Assembly: GCF_000337575.1 (NCBI RefSeq)
Contig: NZ_AOIM01000041.1
Span: forward strand, 358,276 to 407,783
Direction of reading: 5' to 3'
Source: Natrialba hulunbeirensis JCM 10989
Lineage (GTDB): Archaea; Halobacteriota; Halobacteria; Halobacteriales; Natrialbaceae
DNA length: 49,508 nucleotides
The notes under the pieces were generated by a model. It ran no database searches and was not told where the DNA came from. It was given only the letters and a program-made list of their open reading frames with translations. This document shows, piece after piece, positions 17,787-24,800 of the stretch (its first letter is position 1; each line of letters opens with the position of its first letter). A program made the position numbers and the translations under genes.

Positions 17787-18521
17787 ATGTCGCCACAGCA
17801 CACTGCAGACTTCGACTTCACGGATAGCGTCGCAATCGTCACCGGCGCGAGTGGGGCGCTCGGAAGCGCCGTCGTCGAGCGATTCCGTGCAGACGGCGCA
17901 ACCGTCTGTGCAGTCGATATCGTCACACCCGACGACGAGGACAGCCTACTCGAGCAGGACCCATCAGAAACGGCGGATCTGGCGTTCTACGAGGCTGACC
18001 TGACCAACGAGGCGGACGTCTCCGCCGTGATCACACAGATTATCAACGATCACGGCCGAATCGATCACCTGCTGAACATCGCCGGCACCTGGCGCGGCGG
18101 CGACCCTATCGAGGACACCGATCTCGACGAGTTCGAACTGCTGCTCGACGTGAACCTGAAATCGGCGTTCCTCATGTCGAAATATGCACTCTCACACCTA
18201 CAGGACAGCGAGGGATCGATCGTCAGCGTCAGCGCTCGCGCGGCACTCGAGGGCGGCGAGGGCGACGGCCCCTATCGGATCACGAAAGCGGGGATCAAGT
18301 TGCTCACCGAGACGCTTGCGGCGGAGAATCGGGGCACCGTTCGGGCGAACTGCGTGCTCCCGAGCGTGATCGATACGCCGATGAATCGAGAGATGATGGC
18401 CGACGCGGATCACGACTCGTGGGTCGATCCCGCCGAAATCGCGTCCATGATGGCGTTTCTCTGTAGCGATGGCGCGACAGCCACGAGCGGGGCTGCGGTG
18501 CCGGTGTACGGCGGGGCCTGA
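17787..18521 (+). CDS. SDR family NAD(P)-dependent oxidoreductase
   Basis: A 244-residue classical short-chain dehydrogenase. The cofactor loop is VTGASGALGS, the structural motif NIAG follows at about residue 100, and the catalytic Ser/Tyr/Lys set is in VSVSARAALEGGEGDGPYRITKAG (shown in part: YRITK). Its C-terminus ends in a typical FLCSDGATATSGAAVPVYGG stretch. The substrate is not predictable. The ATG at 17787 puts the glycine-rich loop about 17 residues in. It converges closely with a short hypothetical gene on the minus strand. Confidence 0.9.
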   Translation: MSPQHTADFDFTDSVAIVTGASGALGSAVVERFRADGATVCAVDIVTPDDEDSLLEQDPSETADLAFYEADLTNEADVSAVITQIINDHGRIDHLLNIAGTWRGGDPIEDTDLDEFELLLDVNLKSAFLMSKYALSHLQDSEGSIVSVSARAALEGGEGDGPYRITKAGIKLLTETLAAENRGTVRANCVLPSVIDTPMNREMMADADHDSWVDPAEIASMMAFLCSDGATATSGAAVPVYGGA

Positions 18522-18558
18522 GTTGGCACCCGGTCCGCAGCCGTAGCCACTCATCCGG

Positions 18559-18909
18559 CTACTCGTCTGCCAGTCGCTCGGTTTCCGACTTGATTTCGTC
18601 GTCCTCGCGCCACTGGTAGTAGCGGTACCGGTCGCCCGCAATCTCGACCACAGAGACGGCTGCGCGATCCGGAACGGACGGCGGCGACTCCGAGGACGAC
18701 TCCGGCGACGGGTGCTGAGACGTGGATGGAGACGTAGACGAGGACGAAGACTCCCCATCAGCAGGTGCCGATTCCGTCCACTCGGCGAGTGACAGCGCAT
18801 ATTCTGCGGCCGACAGCAACGTCTCGCTGTCGTGCGACTCGAGTGCCTCGACGAGTTCATCGTCGAGTGCGGCTGGTGGCTGTGGGGGAGTGGGGTCGCG
18901 TTCAGTCAC
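18559..18909 (-). CDS. Hypothetical acidic haloarchaeal protein
   Basis: I do not recognise this family. The likely start is GTG at 18909, giving VTERDPTPPQPPAALDDELV and 116 residues. The frame extends another 41 codons upstream, but that part is rich in Cys and Phe and looks less haloarchaeal. Residues about 14-45 look helical (LVEALESHDSETLLSAAEYA). A Ser/Pro-rich disordered stretch follows, and the C-terminus has AAVSVVEIAGDRYRYYQWRE. It converges with the SDR gene and lies downstream of glnA on the same strand with a 160-bp gap. Confidence 0.55.
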   Translation of the reverse strand: MTERDPTPPQPPAALDDELVEALESHDSETLLSAAEYALSLAEWTESAPADGESSSSSTSPSTSQHPSPESSSESPPSVPDRAAVSVVEIAGDRYRYYQWREDDEIKSETERLADE

Positions 18910-19074
18910 GGATTTGGTCTCACCGGCGAGTGGGAGGACGAGCCCAAAACAGTCTCCGGTCTCGATTCGGTCACAGCACGGTTCTGGTTCGAAACGAAAA
19001 ATCAGATCGAGCGTCGCAGAGCCGAACGCCACAGATCAGAGACGACACCTCGAAATCAAGCCACCGGGAGCGGC

Positions 19075-20430
19075 TCAGAACGTCTCGAGGTAGCGGTCGA
19101 GTTCCCACTGGGAGACGTCGATCAGGTACTCCTCGAACTCCTGGCGCTTCGCCTCGACGAACTTCGGTCCGACGTGCTCGCCGAGCGCGCTGTAGATCGC
19201 CTCGTCCTCCTCTAAGGCGTCGACGGCCTCGCCGAGGTTCGACGGCAGCGTGTCGATGCCGTACTCCTCGCGCTTCTGCTCGTCGAACTCGTAGATGTTC
19301 TCACGAACCGGGTCGGGACACTCGAGATCGTTCTCGATACCGTTCAGTCCGGCGTGGATCATGACGGCGATGGCGAGGTACGGGTTACAGGACGGGTCAG
19401 GCGAGCGCAGTTCGACACGCGAAGCAGCGGGCACGCGGGCAGCAGGTTTGCGGATCAACGCCGAGCGGTTGCGGTCGGACCAGGCGACGTACACTGGTGC
19501 TTCGTAGCCTGGCACGAGGCGTTTGTAACTGTTAACCGTCGGGTTCGCGACCGCCGTAATCGCGGGTGCGTGCTCAAGCACGCCAGCGAGGAACGAGTGT
19601 GCAGTGTCCGAAAGATCGAACTCGTCGTCCTCGTCGTGGAACGCGTTCTCACCGTCCTCGGTGAACAGCGAGAGGTGCGTGTGCATCCCCGAGCCGTTGA
19701 TCTTCGGGATCGGCTTGGGCATGAACGTCGCGTGGAGGTCGTGCTGGGCCGCAATCGCGCGAACGACCGTGCGGAACGTCCCAACGTTGTCCGCCGTCGT
19801 CAGCGCATCGTCGTACTCGAAGTTGATCTCGTGCTGGCCGCGGGCGACCTCGTGGTGGCTGGCTTCGATCTCGAAGCCCATATCCTCGAGGCCGTAGATA
19901 ATGTCGCGGCGAACGTCGCTTGCGAGGTCTTTCGGTGCGAGGTCGAAGTAGCCGCCGTGGTCACCGGTCTCCGTCGTTGCGCGACCGTCTTCGTCCTCCT
20001 CGAAGAGGAAGAACTCCGGTTCTGGCGCGGCGTTGACCGTGTAACCCATCTCCTTGGCGCGCTCGAGTGCGTTCTTCAGCACGTAGCGTGGGTCGCCCTC
20101 GAACGGTTCACCCGTCGAGGTGTCGTAGACGTCACAGATCATCCGGGCCGCTGCGCTGTCCTCGTTGTTACGCCACGGAAGGATTGCGAACGTCTCCGGG
20201 TCCGGTTTGAGGCGCATGTCCGATTCCTGAATGCGGACGAAGCCCTCGATCGAGGAGCCGTCGAAGTAAATACCCTCTGTGAACGCCTTCTCGGCCTGAC
20301 GGGCCGGAACGGAGACGTTTTTGACCGTTCCCAGAATGTCCGTAAACTGCAGTCGGAGGAAGTCGACATCCTCTGACTCGATTTTCTCCAGTACCGATTC
20401 TTCCGCTGAGGTCAGGTTCCCATCTGTCAT
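19075..20430 (-). CDS. glnA: Glutamine synthetase, type I
   Basis: A 451-residue GS-I that makes glutamine from glutamate, ammonia and ATP. Motifs: [10 protein letters not shown] and [13 protein letters not shown] in the N-terminal domain, then [24 protein letters not shown], the ATP/glutamate region [33 protein letters not shown], and RSALIRKPA with [16 protein letters not shown]. It is of the GS-I-alpha type, so adenylylation control is unlikely. The ATG is set by the family N-terminus. A TATA-like TACTAAAACTC (minus strand, 20461-20471) lies about 35 bp upstream. No other nitrogen genes flank it. Confidence 0.95.
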   Translation of the reverse strand: MTDGNLTSAEESVLEKIESEDVDFLRLQFTDILGTVKNVSVPARQAEKAFTEGIYFDGSSIEGFVRIQESDMRLKPDPETFAILPWRNNEDSAAARMICDVYDTSTGEPFEGDPRYVLKNALERAKEMGYTVNAAPEPEFFLFEEDEDGRATTETGDHGGYFDLAPKDLASDVRRDIIYGLEDMGFEIEASHHEVARGQHEINFEYDDALTTADNVGTFRTVVRAIAAQHDLHATFMPKPIPKINGSGMHTHLSLFTEDGENAFHDEDDEFDLSDTAHSFLAGVLEHAPAITAVANPTVNSYKRLVPGYEAPVYVAWSDRNRSALIRKPAARVPAASRVELRSPDPSCNPYLAIAVMIHAGLNGIENDLECPDPVRENIYEFDEQKREEYGIDTLPSNLGEAVDALEEDEAIYSALGEHVGPKFVEAKRQEFEEYLIDVSQWELDRYLETF

Positions 20431-20460
20431 CTTCTACTCGATCCAGACAACCACTTCCAC

Positions 20461-20471
20461 TACTAAAACTC
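20461..20471 (-). promoter_or_regulatory. Probable glnA promoter TATA box
   Basis: On the minus strand GAGTTTTAGTA is centred about 35 bp before the glnA ATG, which would give a leader of only about 8 nt. A second AT-rich box (CAGTATATTCG, about 20487-20497) lies further upstream. Confidence 0.45.
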
Positions 20472-20720
20472 TATTGTTGTGGGCGAATATACTGAGAACG
20501 ATGGAATAGTGACCAATTGTCCACTCAATCTCTACCTCAGTAGAGAGAGCAATACCGGACAGGCAACACTTGCGCACCGAGTGGAAGAACGTGTGTCATG
20601 GGTGGGAGAGACATGATTGTCAGGCGGTGGTTCAGACTGGTGTCACACGAACACCGATGCGGACCACCGACAATCCGAGCCAGTCGTCACTTGTTTCGCA
20701 CGTCGGCCCCACGTCCCAGT

Positions 20721-21074
20721 ATGGACGACCACACACCGACCCCAGCCGACCTCGACGACAGCGACGCACTCGAGTCCTTCGTCGCGAGTCACGAAACGTG
20801 TCTCGTCGAGTTGTACACGAAGGGGTGCTCGCTGTGTCAGGCGATGGAGCCGGTGCTCGGCAACGTCGCGCGGTCGACGGGAGTACCCGTCGGGATGCTG
20901 AATCCGAGAGACGACCTCGAACTGGTCGAGCGGTTCGACGTTCGGTCGGTGCCGAAGCTCGTGGTGTTTCACGAGGGAGAGCAAGTAGCGAGCCGTGCGG
21001 ATGGATTCCTTGGTGGTGACGAAGTGACTGCGTTTCTCGAAACGCACGCACCTGCGGTGAACGAGAGCGCGTAG
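20721..21074 (+). CDS. Thioredoxin family protein with CSLC active site
   Basis: A 117-residue thioredoxin-fold protein. The redox motif is CSLC in LYTKGCSLCQAMEPVLG, and the cis-proline is in VRSVPKLVVFHEGE. The motif differs from the classical CGPC, so its redox potential or partner may differ. It is soluble, with no signal peptide. I chose ATG 20721 over an in-frame start 123 bp upstream because the upstream residues are basic and outside the fold. No dedicated reductase gene is adjacent. Confidence 0.88.
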   Translation: MDDHTPTPADLDDSDALESFVASHETCLVELYTKGCSLCQAMEPVLGNVARSTGVPVGMLNPRDDLELVERFDVRSVPKLVVFHEGEQVASRADGFLGGDEVTAFLETHAPAVNESA

Positions 21075-21411
21075 CGGAACGCCTGCACGCAGCGGAACAT
21101 CTTGGAAACAAACGGAGAGAACTGGTTGGGTTAGTCGTCGCGAGTGTCGGTTTCAGTGCTGCTGTCGGCAGCTTCGTCCACGTCGGCCCGCTCGTTCTAT
21201 CGGCAGCCTCGGCTGATTCAACGGTCTGGTGAACAGCACCAGCAGCACGGTATCAGCAACCTCAGCGACAGCAACCATTCAGCAGCAGCAAAATCTCAGC
21301 AACAGCAACGACAACAACCATACCCACAGCAGCGACAACAACCATACCCACAACAGCGACAACAGCACCACCAACCCCGACTACAGTGTCAGTATCCGTC
21401 TTTCTGCCAAC
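21075..21411. other. Convergent spacer rich in CAG/CAA repeats
   Basis: The spacer between the thioredoxin gene and a minus-strand winged-helix gene holds no supported gene. Several frames are open on both strands (Gln/Asn-rich on plus, Val/Leu-rich on minus), but only because the sequence is repetitive. The region from 21232 to 21375 is built from CAG, CAA and CAAC units and is poorer in GC than its surroundings. Confidence 0.5.
21309..21369. repeat. 24-bp tandem repeat, about 2.5 copies
   Basis: Unit 1 is 21309-21332, unit 2 is 21333-21356 (one mismatch), and a partial third starts at 21357. Each begins CGACAACAACCATACCCACA. The period is a multiple of three but I see no protein that would use it. 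Confidence 0.75.
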
Positions 21412-21900
21412 TCACTCCTCAGAGTCAGCACCGCTAGTCTCTGAGCCATCTTCACGATCCGCGCCCTCAGCATCGTCGTCAGCGTTCCCCTCCACACTAT
21501 CATCACCGAGTTCAGCCAACTCGACCTCGCCCGCAAGCACCTGCTCGCCGAGGTCTGTGATATCATAGACGCCCGGCATATGTTTCGTCAGAAGCCCGCG
21601 CTTTGTGAGTTCGCGACAGCGATAGGCTGCGTGGGGACCACGACAAACGTCTTCGGCTGCAATCTGATCGGGGGAGAAATACTCTTCGCGGCCCATGTAC
21701 TCGAGTACGGTTTCGTCGACTGGGTCGGTCCAGTTTGCGTCGGTGTCGTCGGTGCCGTCGGTGTCGTCGGTGCCGTCGGTGTCATGGGCGTCGTCGGTGC
21801 CATGGATATCGCCGGTACCGTTGGCTGCGTCAGTCGGTTCGGTTTCGGTGCGATCCGCATCGTCGTCGCCATCGCCATCTCCGTCTCCGGCTGCAGTCAT
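21412..21900 (-). CDS. Winged-helix protein with acidic repeat N-terminus (PhiH1-repressor-like)
   Basis: About 162 residues from ATG 21900. Residues 1-55 are low-complexity and acidic, including an in-frame 18-bp repeat giving repeated DGTDDT. The middle is a compact winged helix: WTDPVDETVLEYMGREEYFS, PDQIAAEDVCRGPHAAYRC, RELTKRGLLTKHMPGVYDIT and DLGEQVLAGEVEL. This resembles the small PhiH1-repressor-like haloarchaeal DNA-binding proteins. The C-terminus is again acidic and disordered. Its target is unknown. The in-frame Met nine codons earlier (21927) cannot be excluded as start. Confidence 0.75.
   Translation of the reverse strand: MTAAGDGDGDGDDDADRTETEPTDAANGTGDIHGTDDAHDTDGTDDTDGTDDTDANWTDPVDETVLEYMGREEYFSPDQIAAEDVCRGPHAAYRCRELTKRGLLTKHMPGVYDITDLGEQVLAGEVELAELGDDSVEGNADDDAEGADREDGSETSGADSEE
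21739..21783. repeat. 18-bp in-frame tandem repeat encoding DGTDDT
   Basis: Two full units of GTCGGTGTCGTCGGTGCC (21739-21756 and 21757-21774) and a half unit, inside the winged-helix gene. The repeat expands the acidic N-terminal tail without breaking the frame. Confidence 0.8.
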
Positions 21901-22014
21901 AATCGACAGTACTCGTTCGTGCTCCAAGAAGGAATTGATTGGATGCGTGTGACGGTGACAGGTGGCCAGAGGCGGCTTCTGGCGGGGCTGACACCGTGTG
22001 TGCTCGCGGTTCGC

Positions 22015-22422
22015 TCAGCTGGTGTTGTAGTCGACGTGAACGTGTGGTGCCGCACTCGGCGAGAGGCCGGTGATACCGCGGTCGACGAACGTCACGTCGG
22101 TCAGGTCGCCGGTGAATTCGAACTCGACGGTACCGTCTTCGATGGTCCCTTCGACTGTCGATCCGGAAAGTACGGAGGTGTCGATCGTCGCCGCTGCGTC
22201 GCAGCCCTCGATACGCCCTTCGACCGTAATTTCGAAACTCGTCGGGACACCGCGGCCGATGATCGTCAGTGTTCGACCGGAGCCGTCAGGGTCGCCTGTT
22301 GCGACGATGGTCGCCGGCGATGGGTCAGTTGTCGCCGCCGGCGTTTCGGGGTAGCTGCCCTGTACTGGCTGTTCCAGCGGGCTGTGTTCATCTCGTACCA
22401 CATCAGCATCATCCTGTGCCAT
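22015..22422 (-). CDS. Hypothetical haloarchaeal protein
   Basis: I do not recognise this 135-residue protein. After an acidic N-terminal 30 residues it alternates short beta-like strands (TLTIIGRGVPTSFEITVEGR, TVEGTIEDGTVEFEFTGDL, DVTFVDRGITGL) and ends in APHVHVDYNTS, so a small beta-sandwich is likely. There is no signal peptide or membrane segment. The ATG at 22422 is supported by a TATA-like box 25-34 bp upstream. It lies about 110 bp upstream of the winged-helix gene on the same strand. Confidence 0.65.
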   Translation of the reverse strand: MAQDDADVVRDEHSPLEQPVQGSYPETPAATTDPSPATIVATGDPDGSGRTLTIIGRGVPTSFEITVEGRIEGCDAAATIDTSVLSGSTVEGTIEDGTVEFEFTGDLTDVTFVDRGITGLSPSAAPHVHVDYNTS

Positions 22423-22446
22423 ACCCTTCGAAAGCAGAGTAATTGC

Positions 22447-22456
22447 TCATAAATCT
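22447..22456 (-). promoter_or_regulatory. TATA-like box before the 135-residue hypothetical gene
   Basis: On the minus strand AAGATTTATG ends about 25 bp before the ATG at 22422, the leaderless spacing. This supports both the start and the reality of the gene. Confidence 0.5.
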
Positions 22457-22597
22457 TCCCACTGAATTATCGCCACAAGGGAGTGAAGGTTTCCTCGTCT
22501 TACTGGTTCTCTGCGAGGATACTCCGGGCACGACGACAGACAGGAGGGAGTGACCGAAAGACAGGGGAGATCACGAAACCGTCCGGCACGGATGCGG

Positions 22598-22762
22598 TCA
22601 CGAGGGGTGCTGGTGAGAGATTCGCTCGGCGACTGTACTCGGAATCGGCGTTCCGCAGTCCGTGCACTTCCAGCTTCGTGAGACCGTCCCCGACTCCTTC
22701 TGGAGGTCCTGTCTGTACTGTAGGCGAGCACCGCACTGACATGTGTACGTCGTTTGGGACAT
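22598..22762 (-). CDS. Small zinc-ribbon protein, 54 residues
   Basis: A short frame that reads MSQTTYTCQCGARLQY, then a basic and polar linker, then SWKCTDCGTPIPSTV, and stops after ISHQHPS. The two pairs CxC-G and CxxC-G, about 25 residues apart, form a classic four-cysteine zinc ribbon. Such tiny zinc-finger proteins are numerous in haloarchaea and mostly uncharacterised; some affect motility, biofilm or stress behaviour. The codons are of good haloarchaeal style (GC-rich third positions). The function is unknown and no partner gene is adjacent. Confidence 0.75.
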   Translation of the reverse strand: MSQTTYTCQCGARLQYRQDLQKESGTVSRSWKCTDCGTPIPSTVAERISHQHPS

Positions 22763-22953
22763 GGGAACATCGAAAGCGGCGTACTGAGACGCTATCGAGG
22801 CGGAAACAGCCGGACCGAGCGCGCTGTGATCGTGCTGCCAGCCAGTCGGTCGCCGGCCCCGCTCGTAGCCGAGTACAGGTGCGTCTCCGAAATGACGGCA
22901 CGGGTTTCGATCTCAAGCCGTGGACTCGTCCCCGCAGGACAACGAGACGCGCT

Positions 22954-23112
22954 ATGGACTCGAAACGTCCCGGCGTACGAGTGGACGAACAGCCGGACGA
23001 AGAGGGCCGCGTGACGACGACACGGACGGATGACGCCGACAGCGAGTTGGGGCTCCGAGCACGACTGTCCGCACTGGCTCGTCGGCTACGCGACACACTG
23101 GTTCGTCGGTGA
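22954..23112 (+). CDS. Possible small basic/acidic protein, 52 residues
   Basis: Translation from ATG 22954 gives a hydrophilic N-terminal half (KRPGVRVDEQPDEEGRVTTT) and an amphipathic C-terminal helix (LRARLSALARRLRDTLVRR). I do not recognise it. No promoter box is at the usual distance, and it ends 27 bp before a convergent gene. It may be a chance frame in GC-rich DNA. The rest of 22763-23138 shows nothing else. Confidence 0.3.
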   Translation: MDSKRPGVRVDEQPDEEGRVTTTRTDDADSELGLRARLSALARRLRDTLVRR

Positions 23113-23138
23113 AGAGACAGGCGGGCCGTTCGAGGACG

Positions 23139-23354
23139 CTACGTGTCCTCGAGGAGGCCGAGTTCGGTCGCGACCAGATCGGCGATCTGATCGGCAATAT
23201 CTGGATCGACCTGTGCGATGTCCTCGCCGTCGTGAAGCTGGTCGTTGTGGCGCTCGACTGCGTCGGCGACACTCGAGAGCGGCACGCGCGAGGTCGTCTC
23301 ACAGGCGCTACAGACGATCGGAACCTGCGGGGCGTCCGTGTCGTCGGTCGTCAT
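23139..23354 (-). CDS. Small haloarchaeal protein with CxxC motif
   Basis: About 71 residues from ATG 23354 (MTTDDTDAPQVPIVCSACET). One CxxC pair lies near residue 15. It is followed by ADAVERHNDQLHDGEDIAQV, where His residues could complete a zinc site, and a helical end ADQIADLVATELGLLEDT. I have seen close relatives in many haloarchaea, annotated only as hypothetical. The seven upstream in-frame codons look non-family. It is cytoplasmic and lies downstream of the PGF-CTERM protein gene on the same strand with a 95-bp gap. Confidence 0.7.
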   Translation of the reverse strand: MTTDDTDAPQVPIVCSACETTSRVPLSSVADAVERHNDQLHDGEDIAQVDPDIADQIADLVATELGLLEDT

Positions 23355-23448
23355 TTGTCGGGAGTCTCGTGGCAACTGTCATAGGTTCGTTGGTTCGAAC
23401 AGTGAACACGAGACAGGGCACTGTTGCGGGCAGGCTCGATTGGCGCTC

Positions 23449-24531
23449 TCAGGGCTGTCGCAGGGCGGCGATCAACAGCGCACCGAGCGCGGCGACCACC
23501 GACAAGACACCGAATCCAGGCACAGTATCGGTTGTACCGTCGTCAGTTCCGTTCGACGCACCGCTATCGTCGTCGGTCGAGTCGTCGCCACTATCGTCCG
23601 TATTCTCGTCTGTATCACCGCCAGCATCGGAGGCTGCATCACCACCAACATCGGCGGCTTCGTCACCGATTTCTTCGTCTGGATCGACCGGAATGTCGGC
23701 ATCGCCATCGAGCTGGAGGACGACAACCAACTGTCCGTGCGAGCCGTCAGGGTGGTACGTCCAGCCACCGCCAGCCTCTTCATAGGAGACGGCCGACTCG
23801 AGTGGGTCGATGTCAGTCTCCCAGGCCTCGTGTGGGCGCTCGATGTAACCGACGAGGTTGATCTGGTCCGCGTGTTGACCCTCGATCTGTGCCTCGCCGT
23901 ATTCGACGGTCTCGTCCTCGGGGAGACCGTGCCACTCGAAGCAGTGGGAGTCGAGGTAGCCGTCACCCTGTGGAAGGTCGGCGGTGGTGCCGAACTGGTC
24001 GGAGTCGAGCGGCCGGTTGTAGTTTTCGGACAGTGGATAGTCGACGACGAACGGGTCGATGTCGTCGTGCCAGGACAGCGAGTCGCCGGTCGGCACCGTG
24101 ACGGTCGTGCCGGGAACAGAGCTCCCCTCGACGGGCTGGCCAGCCTCGTTCAGCAGCGTGACGCACATCTTTCCGGAGCCGTCACCGAGGTAGGGCATCC
24201 GGTACTCGTCGCGCGGATTAGTGTAGCTGATCCACTCACCGTCCGGGTCCGCCTGTTCGAAGTACAGGTCACCCTCTTCAGGAACCGGCTCGACGACTGC
24301 TTCTTCGGAGACGTACACCGTCTCGTCGTCGCTCTCTTGAACCGCTGGGACCTGTTGGCCTGCATCTGCACTCACACTCGCACTCGCACCGCCAACTGCA
24401 CCGACGCTCAACGCGACGAGGGCGCCGACGAGTAGTACGAGACCGACAAGCGCGACCGAGTACGTGGATACGACAAGGAACCGTCTCGAACGAGTTGGAA
24501 CCGATGACTGTCTTCGATCTGGAGGTGTCAT
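23449..24531 (-). CDS. Cell-surface protein with N-terminal membrane segment and PGF-CTERM anchor
   Basis: About 360 residues from ATG 24531. A basic N-terminus (PDRRQSSVPTRSRRFL) precedes one hydrophobic segment, VALVGLVLLVGALVALSVGA, so it is exported. The ectodomain (about residues 55-290) is acidic, with no recognised domain. A disordered Asp/Asp-Thr spacer follows, then VPGFGVLSVVAALGALLIAA and ALRQP, a textbook PGF-CTERM tripartite signal. Archaeosortase ArtA should cut it and attach a prenyl lipid to the C-terminus. An archaetidylserine decarboxylase gene of the same pathway is 3.6 kb away. The ectodomain function is unknown. Confidence 0.85.
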   Translation of the reverse strand: MTPPDRRQSSVPTRSRRFLVVSTYSVALVGLVLLVGALVALSVGAVGGASASVSADAGQQVPAVQESDDETVYVSEEAVVEPVPEEGDLYFEQADPDGEWISYTNPRDEYRMPYLGDGSGKMCVTLLNEAGQPVEGSSVPGTTVTVPTGDSLSWHDDIDPFVVDYPLSENYNRPLDSDQFGTTADLPQGDGYLDSHCFEWHGLPEDETVEYGEAQIEGQHADQINLVGYIERPHEAWETDIDPLESAVSYEEAGGGWTYHPDGSHGQLVVVLQLDGDADIPVDPDEEIGDEAADVGGDAASDAGGDTDENTDDSGDDSTDDDSGASNGTDDGTTDTVPGFGVLSVVAALGALLIAALRQP

Positions 24532-24560
24532 TGCCGAGGGTTCCGGAACAGAGGCCGTAG

Positions 24561-24568
24561 ATATAAGC
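24561..24568 (-). promoter_or_regulatory. TATA box for the PGF-CTERM protein gene
   Basis: GCTTATAT on the minus strand is centred about 33 bp before ATG 24531, which would give a leader of only a few nucleotides. It also argues against the upstream in-frame start, which would lie outside the transcript. Confidence 0.55.
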
Positions 24569-24720
24569 TCCCTACCGCCGGGTAGGACCCGCATACCAGC
24601 GGACGTGTTCGCTTTGGTCAGCGTTGTTCGGGTTCATCTGCCGTCGGTAATGTGACCGATTCGATACAGCGAGCGCGATTAGTGTCGACGCAGTGTCGAA
24701 CCGATGTCGAAGAAACCACG

Positions 24721-24746
24721 ACTGTCCCTATAACTGTCCGTACAGT
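24721..24746. promoter_or_regulatory. Repeat and dyad upstream of the Lhr-type helicase gene
   Basis: ACTGTCC occurs twice (24721-24727 and 24733-24739), on both sides of a CTATAA box. ACTGT (24733-24737) with ACAGT (24742-24746) makes an inverted repeat. This could be a promoter with an operator about 65 bp before the helicase ATG. A second candidate box, CCTTATGC (about 24770-24777), has leaderless spacing. Confidence 0.4.
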
Positions 24747-24800
24747 GCTGAGCGGCGCAGAACGTGGCCCTTATGCCTCGCTCGCTCATAGGAACGAGTC

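Noticed and set aside
21144-21444. Gln- and Asn-rich frames on plus and a Val/Leu-rich frame on minus in the CAG/CAA tract
   Set aside because: Simple-sequence repeats keep several frames open at once; no start signal or conserved segment supports any of them.
22483-23112. 209-codon plus-strand frame
   Set aside because: Its first half is antisense to the 54-residue zinc-ribbon gene and is basic and Cys/Arg-rich; only its last 52 codons are kept as a doubtful small gene.
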